Part shown: in pieces, positions 18,892 through 28,230 of the stretch
How the letters are laid out: the number at the start of each line of letters is the position of its first letter
Position numbering within the stretch: position 1 is the stretch's first letter
Made by a program: the position numbers and the translations under genes
Assembly (NCBI RefSeq): GCF_026000115.1
Contig: NZ_AP026867.1
Coordinates: 4,886,001-4,950,000, forward strand
DNA: 64,000 bases
From: Aureispira anguillae
GTDB lineage: Bacteria; Bacteroidota; Bacteroidia; Chitinophagales; Saprospiraceae
Direction of reading: 5' to 3'
The notes under the pieces: generated by a model
Seen by the model: only the letters and a program-made list of their open reading frames with translations
Told to the model about the DNA's origin: nothing
The model's database searches: none

Positions 18892-18994
18892 CTGTTAAAA
18901 ATGGGGCAATTTTCCCATTCTAAGTGCGAGAAAAAGCACAATGGCAAGGCTTGTGTTATAGAGATGGGCAATTAATTAATGTTATAAATATTAT

Positions 18995-19552
18995 ATGAAC
19001 GTTAGAATTATTCCCCTCTTCATTTTCCTATTCTTTATCGCAACGTCTTGCGTAATTCAAATTACAGGGTTTACCTCTAACTATAAAAATGTTAAGCTAG
19101 GTAGCCCTCAATTAATAAAAAAAATTCACCCCGATCATCTGCTTTGTGAAGCAACGTATTCTGATTCTTGCAAAGTGGTTCTTGTTAATGGCAAGCAATT
19201 AAAAAGCTGTATACAGGAGAAAGACCGAGTCATTCTATATATATGGGATGGCAATTGTTCAAGCAGTTACTGTTATGGTCTAGATCGAGTACAAGCCTAT
19301 CTAAACGAAAAAGGTATTGCGCTATACGTAGTTGCTGAATATTACGACAAACAACTATTAAATGCCTTTTATAACCTCCAATATCCCATATTTGGAATCG
19401 ACACGGAATACTACAACACTAATCTTATCGGGAAATATGTAAAAAAATTCCTTGCGGACTTGTCCATAAAAAAACAAGATTCAAATCGAATGATTTATTT
19501 GGAAAAGGGAAAATTTGTCAAAACTTTTCAAATCTTGGAAAAGATCCAATAA
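18995..19552 (+). CDS. lipoprotein with a possible thioredoxin-like fold
   Basis: A 185-residue protein with a type II signal peptide (lipobox ATSC, lipid-bearing Cys at about residue 19). The stretch DRVILYIWDGNCSSSYCYGL places two cysteines where thioredoxin-fold proteins carry CxxC, but with four residues between them. The following helix and strand order (RVQAYLNEKGIALYVVAEYY) is thioredoxin-like. Activity as an oxidoreductase is uncertain because the motif is not canonical. It is convergent with the next gene (14 nt apart). Confidence 0.6.
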   Translation: MNVRIIPLFIFLFFIATSCVIQITGFTSNYKNVKLGSPQLIKKIHPDHLLCEATYSDSCKVVLVNGKQLKSCIQEKDRVILYIWDGNCSSSYCYGLDRVQAYLNEKGIALYVVAEYYDKQLLNAFYNLQYPIFGIDTEYYNTNLIGKYVKKFLADLSIKKQDSNRMIYLEKGKFVKTFQILEKIQ

Positions 19553-19566
19553 CCTTACGAGGCAAA

Positions 19567-19893
19567 TTAATTATCTAACAGATCTGGATTGGTCTGTTGT
19601 TTCTTTCGAAGGTGTTTTAGTTTTGAATTGGTATTCATTCCTCCAATAAATATAAAAAGAACGACACAAATCAGGAGAAACAGCCCCCCTCCTATATCAA
19701 AATGATCTGCATGGCTATTAAAAGATACGCTTAGATAGATTAATACCCCCACCACAAAGGTCAACAGCCCCCAAAACAAAAACTGTTTTGCAAATATTTG
19801 AACTCCATTAACGACATGAGCAATATGCCTCAATGAAAGTATCCATGGTAAGATTAATAACAATAAGGCAGGATAAATTAAAAAGGAATACAT
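19567..19893 (-). CDS. small membrane protein of unknown function
   Basis: A 108-residue protein with three predicted membrane segments (SFLIYPALLLLILPWILSL, FLFWGLLTFVVGVLIYL, GGLFLLICVVLFIFIGG) and a basic, hydrophilic tail (KLKHLRKKQQ). No family is recognised. It is transcribed after the esterase-like gene, 112 nt further along the minus strand. Confidence 0.55.
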   Translation of the reverse strand: MYSFLIYPALLLLILPWILSLRHIAHVVNGVQIFAKQFLFWGLLTFVVGVLIYLSVSFNSHADHFDIGGGLFLLICVVLFIFIGGMNTNSKLKHLRKKQQTNPDLLDN

Positions 19894-20005
19894 CGTAGAT
19901 TATAGTTTTAGAATTTTATTATATCTAAATATAGAAATTAAATGCAGAATAAATAAATAGAAGTAGCGCATATAATACCTACACAACATTGATCCACTCT
20001 TCTAT

Positions 20006-21391
20006 TTATTTTGGCAATTTAGCAGGATTAACCTCATCTAGATAAAAGCAAGCATTCCATTCTGAAGGTTTAATCTTAATTTCATAATCATTCTCTCTAA
20101 GACTTGTATTTTCTTTAAACCAGCTATAGGTTGACAAGGGTACATCCTCCATGTTAAGGTAATAATTTTGAGCTGCTATCGCTTGCATGGTATTTTCCAA
20201 ACCATCATTGGGTGGAGTAGGAATGGTATCTCTAAAGCGCATGGAGGGTGCCTGCCACTTATTCCAGAAAAAACCACGACCATAAACCATTCCTATAATA
20301 AAAAGATCCTCTTTTAACTCCTGTTTTAAGAGTTGTCCCATTGGCGTGAAGTTTCGATAAAATTCTCCTTGATACTGCGATGCTGTTTTAGTATGTATAA
20401 CATGATTGATGACAATGATTTTAGCCGCTTCTTTATACGATAACATCCATTTTATATTTTCAGCCATGGCTATTTCTCGACCATTTGCCCCTGCATACAT
20501 ATTGATGTGATGCGCTGTTGTATCTTTTATATTCTGGTAATTTCGATAATAATTTTCAGCCATGCGCATAGATTTTACACATTGCAAAACCCACAGATAG
20601 TCCTTTTTAGAACTTTTAGCTAGGTATACATCTTTATTCGAATGAAAGGATTGAATTAATTCATCTAAAATTAAGACTAACTTATTTTGTTGCTCAGCGG
20701 TTAATTTTGTCATGTAATGATAAGCAGCCCATTTTGTCATATGCCCTAAATAAAAGGACATATCCTTTTTTAGCGTTCTAGCCTTAGCAACATCTACCGA
20801 ATCCAAATAAGAAAAGATTTGTTGAAACGGAAAGTTCCAATCGTTGTAAAAACCTCCTATATCTGCTCCAAAATAATCTACTTTATTGGCATTGGACTGA
20901 TTATACTTCCTAAGCCACTCTACCATAGCTCTTCCTCTTTCCCATTCAGAATAAAGAATATCAATACTTTTTTTCCATAAATAAGGGATAGAATCTTCTC
21001 CGTGAATATAGTCGTTCAAATATTTTGATTCGGGCAAACCGCTTTCTGTAGCAATGGTATTGAAGCCTTTTTCTTGGACTAAATAAGTAATCAGCTCATA
21101 TTGTAACGCTAACATCTCCTCACAATTATGAAAACCTTCGCTAAGCACAACAACGTTTGCTTCTGAAACGTCTTCTGCAATTGCTTTTACAAGACTATCT
21201 AAGGTATTTCTATTGCTAAAATCAAAAGGAATTGCATTTTCCTTTCCCCATTCAATAAATAATTCTTCTCCATTGAGGGTAGCAATAGGGCTATTTGGAT
21301 GGACATCCGCTGGATTGGATTGTTTATTGGTACAACTTTTAAGGATAAAAAGGAATAAGGAAAGAATAAAAATGGTTTTTAATCGATGCAT
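20006..21391 (-). CDS. erythromycin-esterase-family lipoprotein
   Basis: A 461-residue protein with a lipoprotein signal (lipobox LKSC, Cys at residue 20). It matches the erythromycin esterase/succinoglycan-biosynthesis (EreA/B-like) fold: VVLSEGFHNCEEMLALQYEL carries the conserved His, FNTIATESG the conserved Glu, and the later MAENIKWMLSYKEAAKIIVINHVIH matches the family's distal active-site segment. Members hydrolyse esters, and only some act on macrolides. A surface- or periplasm-anchored form in an environmental bacterium need not confer resistance. A promoter match lies just upstream. Confidence 0.8.
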   Translation of the reverse strand: MHRLKTIFILSLFLFILKSCTNKQSNPADVHPNSPIATLNGEELFIEWGKENAIPFDFSNRNTLDSLVKAIAEDVSEANVVVLSEGFHNCEEMLALQYELITYLVQEKGFNTIATESGLPESKYLNDYIHGEDSIPYLWKKSIDILYSEWERGRAMVEWLRKYNQSNANKVDYFGADIGGFYNDWNFPFQQIFSYLDSVDVAKARTLKKDMSFYLGHMTKWAAYHYMTKLTAEQQNKLVLILDELIQSFHSNKDVYLAKSSKKDYLWVLQCVKSMRMAENYYRNYQNIKDTTAHHINMYAGANGREIAMAENIKWMLSYKEAAKIIVINHVIHTKTASQYQGEFYRNFTPMGQLLKQELKEDLFIIGMVYGRGFFWNKWQAPSMRFRDTIPTPPNDGLENTMQAIAAQNYYLNMEDVPLSTYSWFKENTSLRENDYEIKIKPSEWNACFYLDEVNPAKLPK

Positions 21392-21426
21392 TTTTAATTT
21401 GGATTAATTGACTAATTGGGGATATA

Positions 21427-21460
21427 CAAAGATAGCATCTAAAATAAGGTAAAAAACAAC
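21427..21460 (-). promoter_or_regulatory. Bacteroidota-type promoter of the esterase-like gene
   Basis: On the minus strand, TATCTTTG (21434-21427) fits the -7 consensus TAnnTTTG. GTTG (21460-21457) lies 22 nt upstream as a partial -33 box. The implied start of transcription is about 30 nt before the ATG. Confidence 0.5.
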
Positions 21461-21684
21461 CATTTTCTTCTAATAAATGGAATTTCAAAAACAATTCGAG
21501 CGAATTAAAGAACTTAGAAAACACCAAGAAGAAATTATTTTTTTCTTTTTAATGGTTTACTTTTCAGTTCGTTGTTTTGCTTTTTTGGGGAATCACAAGA
21601 AGCAAGAATACAAGCATTTTCTAATCTAATCTATAAATATTCAACTTTCCTATGCTTGCCTTTTTGTTCCTAAATATCCTTCCA

Positions 21685-21720
21685 TAAAAAAAGCACCAAT
21701 CTAAGTTTAGATTGATGCTT
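21685..21720 (-). terminator. intrinsic terminator of tRNA-Leu
   Basis: Immediately past the tRNA 3' end on the minus strand, 21720-21691 folds into a stem of 12-14 bp. Its only irregular pair is G-U when read on this strand and a mismatch on the other, so it is built for minus-strand transcription. A run of T (complement of 21692-21685) follows. Confidence 0.75.
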
Positions 21721-21723
21721 TAG

Positions 21724-21807
21724 TGCCCCAAGGGGGAATCGAACCCCCACTCCCTTGCAGGAACTGGATTTTGAATCCAGCGCGTCTACCAGTTCCGCCA
21801 TCAGGGC
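21724..21807 (-). tRNA. tRNA-Leu (anticodon CAA)
   Basis: Read on the minus strand the gene gives an 84-nt cloverleaf. The acceptor 5' GCCCTGA pairs with 3' TTGGGGC (one U-G and one G-U pair). The D-arm is GCGGAACTGGTAGACGC. The anticodon stem CTGGA/TCCAG has loop TTCAAAA, hence anticodon CAA (Leu, codon UUG). A long variable arm of class II type follows, then the T-arm GGGGGTTCGATTCCCCC. The discriminator is A and the CCA end is not encoded. The gene has its own promoter and terminator. Confidence 0.97.
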
Positions 21808-21840
21808 TTATTGATGTATTGTTCTTTGTAGAAGCGATTG

Positions 21841-21871
21841 CAAATATACGGGAAGTTTTATTAAATGCAAA
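21841..21871 (-). promoter_or_regulatory. consensus Bacteroidota promoter for tRNA-Leu
   Basis: On the minus strand TTTG (21871-21868) and TATATTTG (21848-21841) are separated by exactly 19 nt, a perfect match to the -33 TTTG / -7 TAnnTTTG promoter of this phylum. The predicted start lies about 25 nt upstream of the mature tRNA 5' end. Confidence 0.8.
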
Positions 21872-21965
21872 TTTTGAAGCTATTTTTTATCGTTTTTTTT
21901 GCCAAAAATAGAAAAAAAATTTTTCCATCAAATCAAAGACACTGATTACTAGCATCTTGTTATTT

Positions 21966-24281
21966 TTATTGTTTTGTCAAAATTTTTAAAACCAATGCTT
22001 TGGTAAGCGCTTTTCCTTCCGCTTGTCTTCGGATTTCATCAAATTCAAACCTAAAATCACAACCTTCTTTCCATTGGCTACAACCATAAGCTTTTTGTCC
22101 CTTTATTACTGTCCCCTTTTGGCATTTGGGGCAAACAAGCGTATCGGGACTTTGAGTAGCCGTTTTTGTATCTTTTTCTGCTGCTTTTAACTGGAGTTCA
22201 AATTGGGGATTAAAACTAAGTACCCCATCTATTTTTTGTGCCCCCTCTTTAAACCCCTTAAGTTTTACGGTAGCTCCTTTAGAGAGCAATCGTAGCAATT
22301 GTTTTTCTGAGATTTTTTTCCCCATAAACACAAAAGGCAAACGAAAATCACAGCCAGTCTTCCACTCACTACACCCATAATTGGTTTTACCCTTTAGGAG
22401 ATTCCCCTTTTGGCATTTGGGGCAAGTTTGTTCTACAAGAGTAAGTGCTTTAGCTTTAGCAGCAGCCTTGGGTTTAGGTACTCCCAACTTAGGCGCATCA
22501 GCAGGATTGGATAGTCTTCGGACATATTTTGCTGCTTTTACCTCTGCCACCAACTGGCTCACCATCCGTTTCATATCATAAATAAACCGAGCTGCATTAT
22601 AAGTCCCCTCCTCTATTTCCTTTAATTGTTTTTCCCACTGCCCTGTTAATTCTGCCGATTTGAGCAGCTCATTTTGAATCACCTCTGCCAATTGCAATCC
22701 TAAGACCGTAGGAATTAATTGTTTCTTTTTGCGTTGGATGTATTTTCGCTTAAACAACGTCTCAATAATAGCAGCTCTAGTAGAAGGTCGTCCAATACCA
22801 TTGGCCTTCATCAGCTCACGCAGTTCCTCATCCTCTACTTTTTTTCCTGCCGTTTCCATTGCCCTCAAGAGGCTCGCCTCTGTGTACAGCTTAGGCGGCT
22901 GCGTTTGTTTTTCAATAAATGAAGGCTCATGAGGGCCTGTTTCTCCTTGCACAAAAGCAGGCAAGATTTTCACCTCATCCTTTTTCTTTTTACTTTGAGT
23001 AGCCTTTAGAACAACTCGCCAGCCCTCGTCTAAAATTTCTTTTCCTGTAACCTTAAATTTAACCTTTTCTACCAGCCCCAAAACAGTAGTATTAGCCACT
23101 AAACAATCTGGATAAAAAGCAGCAATAAATCGACGCGTTATAATATCGTAAACTTGTTGCTCATTTTGTCCCAATCGCTGTTGGTAACCTGTCGGAATAA
23201 TTGCATGGTGATCGGTTACTTTTTTATCGTTAAACACCTTCTTAGACTTGCGTATTTTCTTGCCGACCAACGGTTGTGTAAAAGTGCTATAATTGGTTAA
23301 TTTTTGTAAAATGCCATTTACTTTGGGATATACATCATTGGGTAAAAACGTAGTATCTACTCTAGGATAAGTAACTAATTTTTGTTCGTATAATTTTTGG
23401 ACGATTTTGAGGGTGTGGTCTGCTGAGAAGCCAAACTTGTTGTTGCAATATACCTGCAAACTGGTCAAATCAAATAATTTAGGCGGTAGCTCCTTCCCAT
23501 TTTTTTTAGTCACCGTCGTCACTTCAAAAGGCTTGCCCTCTACCTGTTTAAAAAGGGCTTCTCCATCCTCCTTCTTAAAAAATTTGCCTTCGGTACAGCT
23601 AAACATGACTTCCCTGTACAAGGTTTGCAATTCCCAATAAGGTTCTGGCTTAAAATTCTCAATTTCTTTGTATCGACTGACCAACATGGTCAATGTTGGT
23701 GTCTGTACCCGCCCAATGGACAAAACCTGTTTGGGGCCAGCATAACGCAAGGTAAATAAACGAGTGGCATTCATTCCTAGCAGCCAGTCGCCAATAGCAC
23801 GAGAACTACCAGCATAGTATAGGTTGTCATAATCCGAAGCATCTCTCAAATCCTTAAAACCATCTTTGATGGCCTCTGGAGTAAGCGAAGAAATCCACAG
23901 ACGCATTACTTTTCCTGTATATTTAGCCTCCTTAATGACCCAGCGTTGGATCAATTCTCCTTCTTGCCCCGCATCCCCACAATTAATAACAACTGTCGCC
24001 TTTTTAAACAAGCTTTCGATGACCTTAAATTGCTTTTTCACCCCTTGATTATCCATCAACCGAGTTTCAAATCGTTCTGGCAACATGGGTAGATTATACA
24101 AGTTCCATTGTTTCCAATCGGCATCGTAATCATCGGGAGCATATAAGGTACAAAAATGACCAAAGGTCCATGTTACCGCATAGCCATTTCCTTCAAAATA
24201 ACCATCTTTTCTTTCTTTGGCTCCTATTATATGAGCAATTTCTTTAGCAACACTTGGTTTTTCGGCAATACAAACTTTCAT
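21966..24281 (-). CDS. topB: DNA topoisomerase III (type IA)
   Basis: A 771-residue type IA topoisomerase that passes single strands through a transient 5'-phosphotyrosine break to decatenate DNA. The Toprim domain opens with KVCIAEKPSVAKEIA and contains INCGDAGQEGELI (the acidic metal site). The central domain has VLSIGRVQTPTL, and the catalytic Tyr lies in LVTYPRVDTTFLP (~304). HHAIIPTG and GIGRPSTRAAIIETLFKR are family signatures. The C-terminus has two zinc-ribbon-like repeats, each CPKCQKG...YGCS.WK.GCDFR (~633-665 and ~710-740). It is a full-length, apparently functional enzyme on its own transcript. Confidence 0.95.
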   Translation of the reverse strand: MKVCIAEKPSVAKEIAHIIGAKERKDGYFEGNGYAVTWTFGHFCTLYAPDDYDADWKQWNLYNLPMLPERFETRLMDNQGVKKQFKVIESLFKKATVVINCGDAGQEGELIQRWVIKEAKYTGKVMRLWISSLTPEAIKDGFKDLRDASDYDNLYYAGSSRAIGDWLLGMNATRLFTLRYAGPKQVLSIGRVQTPTLTMLVSRYKEIENFKPEPYWELQTLYREVMFSCTEGKFFKKEDGEALFKQVEGKPFEVTTVTKKNGKELPPKLFDLTSLQVYCNNKFGFSADHTLKIVQKLYEQKLVTYPRVDTTFLPNDVYPKVNGILQKLTNYSTFTQPLVGKKIRKSKKVFNDKKVTDHHAIIPTGYQQRLGQNEQQVYDIITRRFIAAFYPDCLVANTTVLGLVEKVKFKVTGKEILDEGWRVVLKATQSKKKKDEVKILPAFVQGETGPHEPSFIEKQTQPPKLYTEASLLRAMETAGKKVEDEELRELMKANGIGRPSTRAAIIETLFKRKYIQRKKKQLIPTVLGLQLAEVIQNELLKSAELTGQWEKQLKEIEEGTYNAARFIYDMKRMVSQLVAEVKAAKYVRRLSNPADAPKLGVPKPKAAAKAKALTLVEQTCPKCQKGNLLKGKTNYGCSEWKTGCDFRLPFVFMGKKISEKQLLRLLSKGATVKLKGFKEGAQKIDGVLSFNPQFELQLKAAEKDTKTATQSPDTLVCPKCQKGTVIKGQKAYGCSQWKEGCDFRFEFDEIRRQAEGKALTKALVLKILTKQ

Positions 24282-24380
24282 CTATGGTTGGTTGGTTAAA
24301 AATGGGCTCTCCCTCTAGCAGAATAATCGTCAAAGAACGATCTTTTTATGCTGAATCCCTAAATTTACAAAAAAGTAAGA

Positions 24381-25667
24381 CTATTCATAAATCAACTCCA
24401 AGGTAACTTCCATAGCATCTACTTGGTCATAAATTTGGTATCGCCTCAATTCTACCTCTACCAATAAATGATAGTGCTCTAGCAAATCAATTTTTAATTG
24501 TAACAAATTATCGATCTCAAAATTTTGTGTAAGATCAGCAATCAGTTCTATCCAAAAATCATTGGGTTCCTCTACCGTAGTTCTATAAGGATATAACGCT
24601 TCTAGTAATTTCTGAAGGTTTTGAATGGTCAATTGCTCCCCATTTTTTGCCAGTACATCCGCCTCTGCATCCTCCCAAATTTCTGTTGGAGTGACCAAAT
24701 GAGCACAAGACTGCCCCAAGATGGTTGAAAAAATTTCTTCGGCATGCAGAATATAAAAAATATCGCCTGTGTTTTGGTAAAAATTTTCTAAATAATGCAC
24801 ATAAGCTTGCTTATTAATGTCTACCCAATCGCTCTTAGTAACATCATTGGTCAAGAAAATAAGCGGGCGTTTTTGAGGAGCATTAGCCGACCACTTCATC
24901 AGTTCGTGAAAGATGCAATAATCCCCATACGGATTTTTAGGTTTCTTATCGATATCTCCTATTCCAGGGAAAACTTTATGAGGATATTGATATAAATAAG
25001 CAGCTACTTTGGTTGCAAATTTCTTTTGGTCAACGTTGTCAACATCCTTACTCAAATGGTCGAACTCCTGCTTAATAAACTTAAATTCTTTTTTAGTCAA
25101 TGCCTCTACGGTCTGCAACTGTGGCAATAAATCCTCTAAATCCTTTTGATGCAAGGCTTTTTTGCAGGCTTTAATGCGTTCATTAGCCGTTTGTTTTAAT
25201 AGTGTCAATATATGAGCACTCTCTTGATATACTTTTTCCAAACGGGTTCTAAAATTAGGGTACGCTGCTAAAACATCTCCATTTTCTTCCAAAAAATCTA
25301 TAATTTTTGCTCCAAGTTCTTGTTGATAAGCCGTAGGACGTTTTAGGACTAATTGCCGACCATAAATACGCCTTACTTTATTTTTGTGTTTTGCATATTC
25401 TCGGCTCACTTGGTCGCAAACATAAACCCGATCCTTGTTTTTTTCCAAAAAATCATACAAAGCAAAACGAGCAGCAATTGGCATTTGATAATACGCCAAT
25501 AAGACATTGGTATCCAAAAAAACAACACAATTTTCGGCTAAGTTTTTGGCAGCAGCCAGCCCTTCTTTATACAAGGCAACACAATTTTGTCGAATGTCTT
25601 TATTTTGTTGATTAACTTGGGCACCATAACTAAAATCGCTGCCTATTTCTTGTTTGTTCTTGCTCAC
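24381..25667 (-). CDS. PIN-like domain protein (putative RNase)
   Basis: A 428-residue protein matching the PIN_8 (PIN-like) family. CVVFLDTNVLLAYY carries the first acidic residue (Asp52), QVSREYAKH the Glu, and YGDYCIFHELMKW plus LIFLTNDVTKSDWVD the last acidic group. A long helical insert (~100-230) lies between them, as usual in this family. PIN-fold proteins are Mg-dependent ribonucleases. The C-terminal ~120 residues are acidic and of unknown role. The gene starts 27 nt after the histidine kinase stop on the same strand, so the pair is probably one operon. Confidence 0.8.
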   Translation of the reverse strand: MSKNKQEIGSDFSYGAQVNQQNKDIRQNCVALYKEGLAAAKNLAENCVVFLDTNVLLAYYQMPIAARFALYDFLEKNKDRVYVCDQVSREYAKHKNKVRRIYGRQLVLKRPTAYQQELGAKIIDFLEENGDVLAAYPNFRTRLEKVYQESAHILTLLKQTANERIKACKKALHQKDLEDLLPQLQTVEALTKKEFKFIKQEFDHLSKDVDNVDQKKFATKVAAYLYQYPHKVFPGIGDIDKKPKNPYGDYCIFHELMKWSANAPQKRPLIFLTNDVTKSDWVDINKQAYVHYLENFYQNTGDIFYILHAEEIFSTILGQSCAHLVTPTEIWEDAEADVLAKNGEQLTIQNLQKLLEALYPYRTTVEEPNDFWIELIADLTQNFEIDNLLQLKIDLLEHYHLLVEVELRRYQIYDQVDAMEVTLELIYE

Positions 25668-25694
25668 TTACTCACCTTCCTTTTTTACCATTAA

Positions 25695-27881
25695 CTAAAA
25701 TGGATAGATTTCTTGAAAAGACAACACATAATGTGTTCCTTCTTTTTGCTCTAAATGTTCTATTTCTCCTTTTAACTGAATCGATAGTCGTTTGACCAGC
25801 ATCAAGCCTAGTGATTGAGACGCACTAGACTTATTAAGCTTAGAAAAGCCGATTCCATTATCCCCTATCTCCAGTTTTAAATTTGGAGATTCTAACGCCG
25901 TTAGTTTAACAAAAATAGTCCCCTTTTGTTCCTTTGGGAAGCCATACTTCAATGAATTGGTTACCAATTCATTGATAATCAAACCTAGTGGTATAGCAGT
26001 ATCGATATTCAAAGACACATTTGGAGCGTCCAATTGCAAATCAATTTTATTCAAATCGCCTTTCATAGCGAGAATCAAACCTTCTATCAGATGTCTTAAA
26101 TAATTTCCGTAATTAATTTTGGAAAGATCCTCTGATTGATACAACATTTCATGTACCATTCCCATTGAATTAATCCGATACTGACTATTTTTGAAAATAT
26201 CTCTAATGGTAGCATCCTCAATAAAACTTGACTGCAAACTTAGCAAGCTTGTAATGACTTGCATATTATTTTTGACTCGATGATGAATTTCTTTGAGCAA
26301 TACCTCTTTCTCTCTCAGAGACTCTTTTAGCCTTTCTTCTGCATTTTTTCGTTGCGTAATATCACTGAGAAAAACAATAAAAAACTGCTCTCCCTTGATG
26401 CTCATTTCCGACAACGCCATTGTAATAGAAAATTCTTGTTTGTTTTTGTGGACGGCACGAACTTCTAGTGCTTGGTTCAAAATTATCCCATCGCCTTCTT
26501 TTCTATAAATTTCGACATTCTTGCGATAAATATCATAATTTCGTGGAGGACCAATCAATTCATGCAAAACTTTCCCAACCGCCTCCTTTTCTGTCCATCC
26601 AAAAATTATTTCAGCTTTTGGATTCCACTTGGTAATCACTCCTTCCATATCTAGGAGTAAGATGGCATCTGGCGCATGATTAAACATCGTACGCACCTGT
26701 TCTTCACTATCTCGCAATGCAGCACTTGCCTTCTTATCCTCTGTTATATCTGCAACATAGCCATACCATAAGGTTGATCCATCAGACAGCCGAACAGGCT
26801 TAGAGCTACCTCTCATCCAACGGATACCCCCATCATTAGGTAATCTAACTCGATAATCCAAATTCCATTCTTCTAGCGTTACTTTAGAACGATACCCTGA
26901 CTCTATAAACCGTCTAATGTCTCCCTCATGCATAGAATCAAATAACTTTGTTCCATCTTCCATTAATTCCTGAGCCGTAATACCACTTAATTCAAAAATA
27001 CGATCACTTATAAATGGAAAACAAAAACTCTTATCAGGGAACATCTGAAATTGATAAATCACTCCTGGCACTAATTCTACATGCCGAGTTAATAGGTTAT
27101 CCTGTTCTTTCTCTAATGGGTTGTGTACTACCTTTTTTTGTCTTGTCATCGCTTGAAGGTGTGCTTGAACATACCATAGGTCAGGAAAACCAAGGAAAAC
27201 AATACTCAGATCAGCAACAAGCAATGCGCCATCCTTTTTCAGCAGCCTAACATTTGGGATAAAAACAGGCGTTTCTGTATTTTGTTGTTGTTCTTTAGTA
27301 ATGATTAAAGGTCGATCTTCTGGATGTATTAATTCCAATAATGAGACCTGATCAACTAATTTACAACCATCAACATAACCCAACTGCAAATATCCTCCTT
27401 TGCTCACCTCCTTGATTGTTTTGCCATCATGAATGAATAGAACATCAAGGCAATGCTCCAAAAAATGGGCAGTTGTATTTTCTTTATTTTTTAAGGCAAT
27501 AGCACTACAAGTAGTAGCCACTTCTCTTTTGACGACCAATGGCAATAAAGCTAAGTCCGCATCAGCAATACAATCTCGTACCCCAGCTTTCATCAAATCT
27601 ATCCGAGCAATCAAACCTGTATCTACCCTAATGGCAATCAATGGCATATAAATTGCAGCTTTCTGAGCAATGATTAGAAGTTTGTCTAGGTCAATCGTTT
27701 TAAATTGAACATCAAAAACAATACAATGAATCGTTTGCTGCTCCAATTCATCTTTTAAGGTCTTAAGGTCTAATATTGGAATATAAGAAACTTCATATGT
27801 CTCCGTCAATGTATTTAATGAACCAACAATATAATCTACATCATTAGCAATTATTACAATATTCAATAAAATTTTCATCAA
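25695..27881 (-). CDS. PAS-domain sensor histidine kinase (HisKA_2 type)
   Basis: A 728-residue cytoplasmic kinase with no membrane segment. Residues ~5-125 resemble a degenerate receiver: the Asp is present in CIVFDVQF, but the conserved Lys near the fifth strand is not seen. Two or three PAS/PAC modules follow (PAC-type DITEDKKASAALRDSE, then APDAILLLDMEGVITKWNPKAE). The HisKA_2 phosphoacceptor is in LKEIHHRVKNNMQVITSLL (~533), and the HATPase N-box is LIINELVTNSLKYGFP. Kinases of this group often signal to stand-alone receivers. No response regulator is adjacent; the only close partner is the PIN-like gene. Confidence 0.88.
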   Translation of the reverse strand: MMKILLNIVIIANDVDYIVGSLNTLTETYEVSYIPILDLKTLKDELEQQTIHCIVFDVQFKTIDLDKLLIIAQKAAIYMPLIAIRVDTGLIARIDLMKAGVRDCIADADLALLPLVVKREVATTCSAIALKNKENTTAHFLEHCLDVLFIHDGKTIKEVSKGGYLQLGYVDGCKLVDQVSLLELIHPEDRPLIITKEQQQNTETPVFIPNVRLLKKDGALLVADLSIVFLGFPDLWYVQAHLQAMTRQKKVVHNPLEKEQDNLLTRHVELVPGVIYQFQMFPDKSFCFPFISDRIFELSGITAQELMEDGTKLFDSMHEGDIRRFIESGYRSKVTLEEWNLDYRVRLPNDGGIRWMRGSSKPVRLSDGSTLWYGYVADITEDKKASAALRDSEEQVRTMFNHAPDAILLLDMEGVITKWNPKAEIIFGWTEKEAVGKVLHELIGPPRNYDIYRKNVEIYRKEGDGIILNQALEVRAVHKNKQEFSITMALSEMSIKGEQFFIVFLSDITQRKNAEERLKESLREKEVLLKEIHHRVKNNMQVITSLLSLQSSFIEDATIRDIFKNSQYRINSMGMVHEMLYQSEDLSKINYGNYLRHLIEGLILAMKGDLNKIDLQLDAPNVSLNIDTAIPLGLIINELVTNSLKYGFPKEQKGTIFVKLTALESPNLKLEIGDNGIGFSKLNKSSASQSLGLMLVKRLSIQLKGEIEHLEQKEGTHYVLSFQEIYPF

Positions 27882-28230
27882 TAACAGTTTGAACGGAAAA
27901 AAGAGAGGGGATACGAATATAACGGAAAGCCTATGAAGTTCAAAATTTTCGATTCATTTCCTACGGTTAATCCTAATCATTTTTTCCTTTATAATAGCGC
28001 TCCAATTGTCATAAAAAGCCGATTAAAAATTATTTTTTCAAAATATTGAAACCTTTTTAGAAGCCTTGGCGTTTTAAGCCTTTCCCGACTTAAAACCTAG
28101 CCTCATTAAGAGATTGGGCTAGGCATTTATTTTTAAGTTAACGTTTAAAATATGAATCATCCCCATTAATTTCCAATTTATTATTTATCAATCATTTAAT
28201 TCATATTTTATTTAAATTTTAAAGCAAGAC
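27882..28230. other. divergent intergenic region with two adjoining hairpins, 349 nt
   Basis: This lies between the divergent kinase and marC genes. GTTTTAAG (28071-28078) pairs with 28089-28096, and CCTAGCC (28096-28102) pairs with 28117-28123, followed by ATTTATTTTT. The second could act as a terminator or leader structure some 105 nt before marC. No promoter with both boxes was found and no coding signal is present. Confidence 0.4.

Noticed and set aside
20006-21391. Macrolide resistance determinant
   Set aside because: The family match is real, but most environmental members of this esterase-like family are not shown to act on macrolides, and this one is a lipoprotein.
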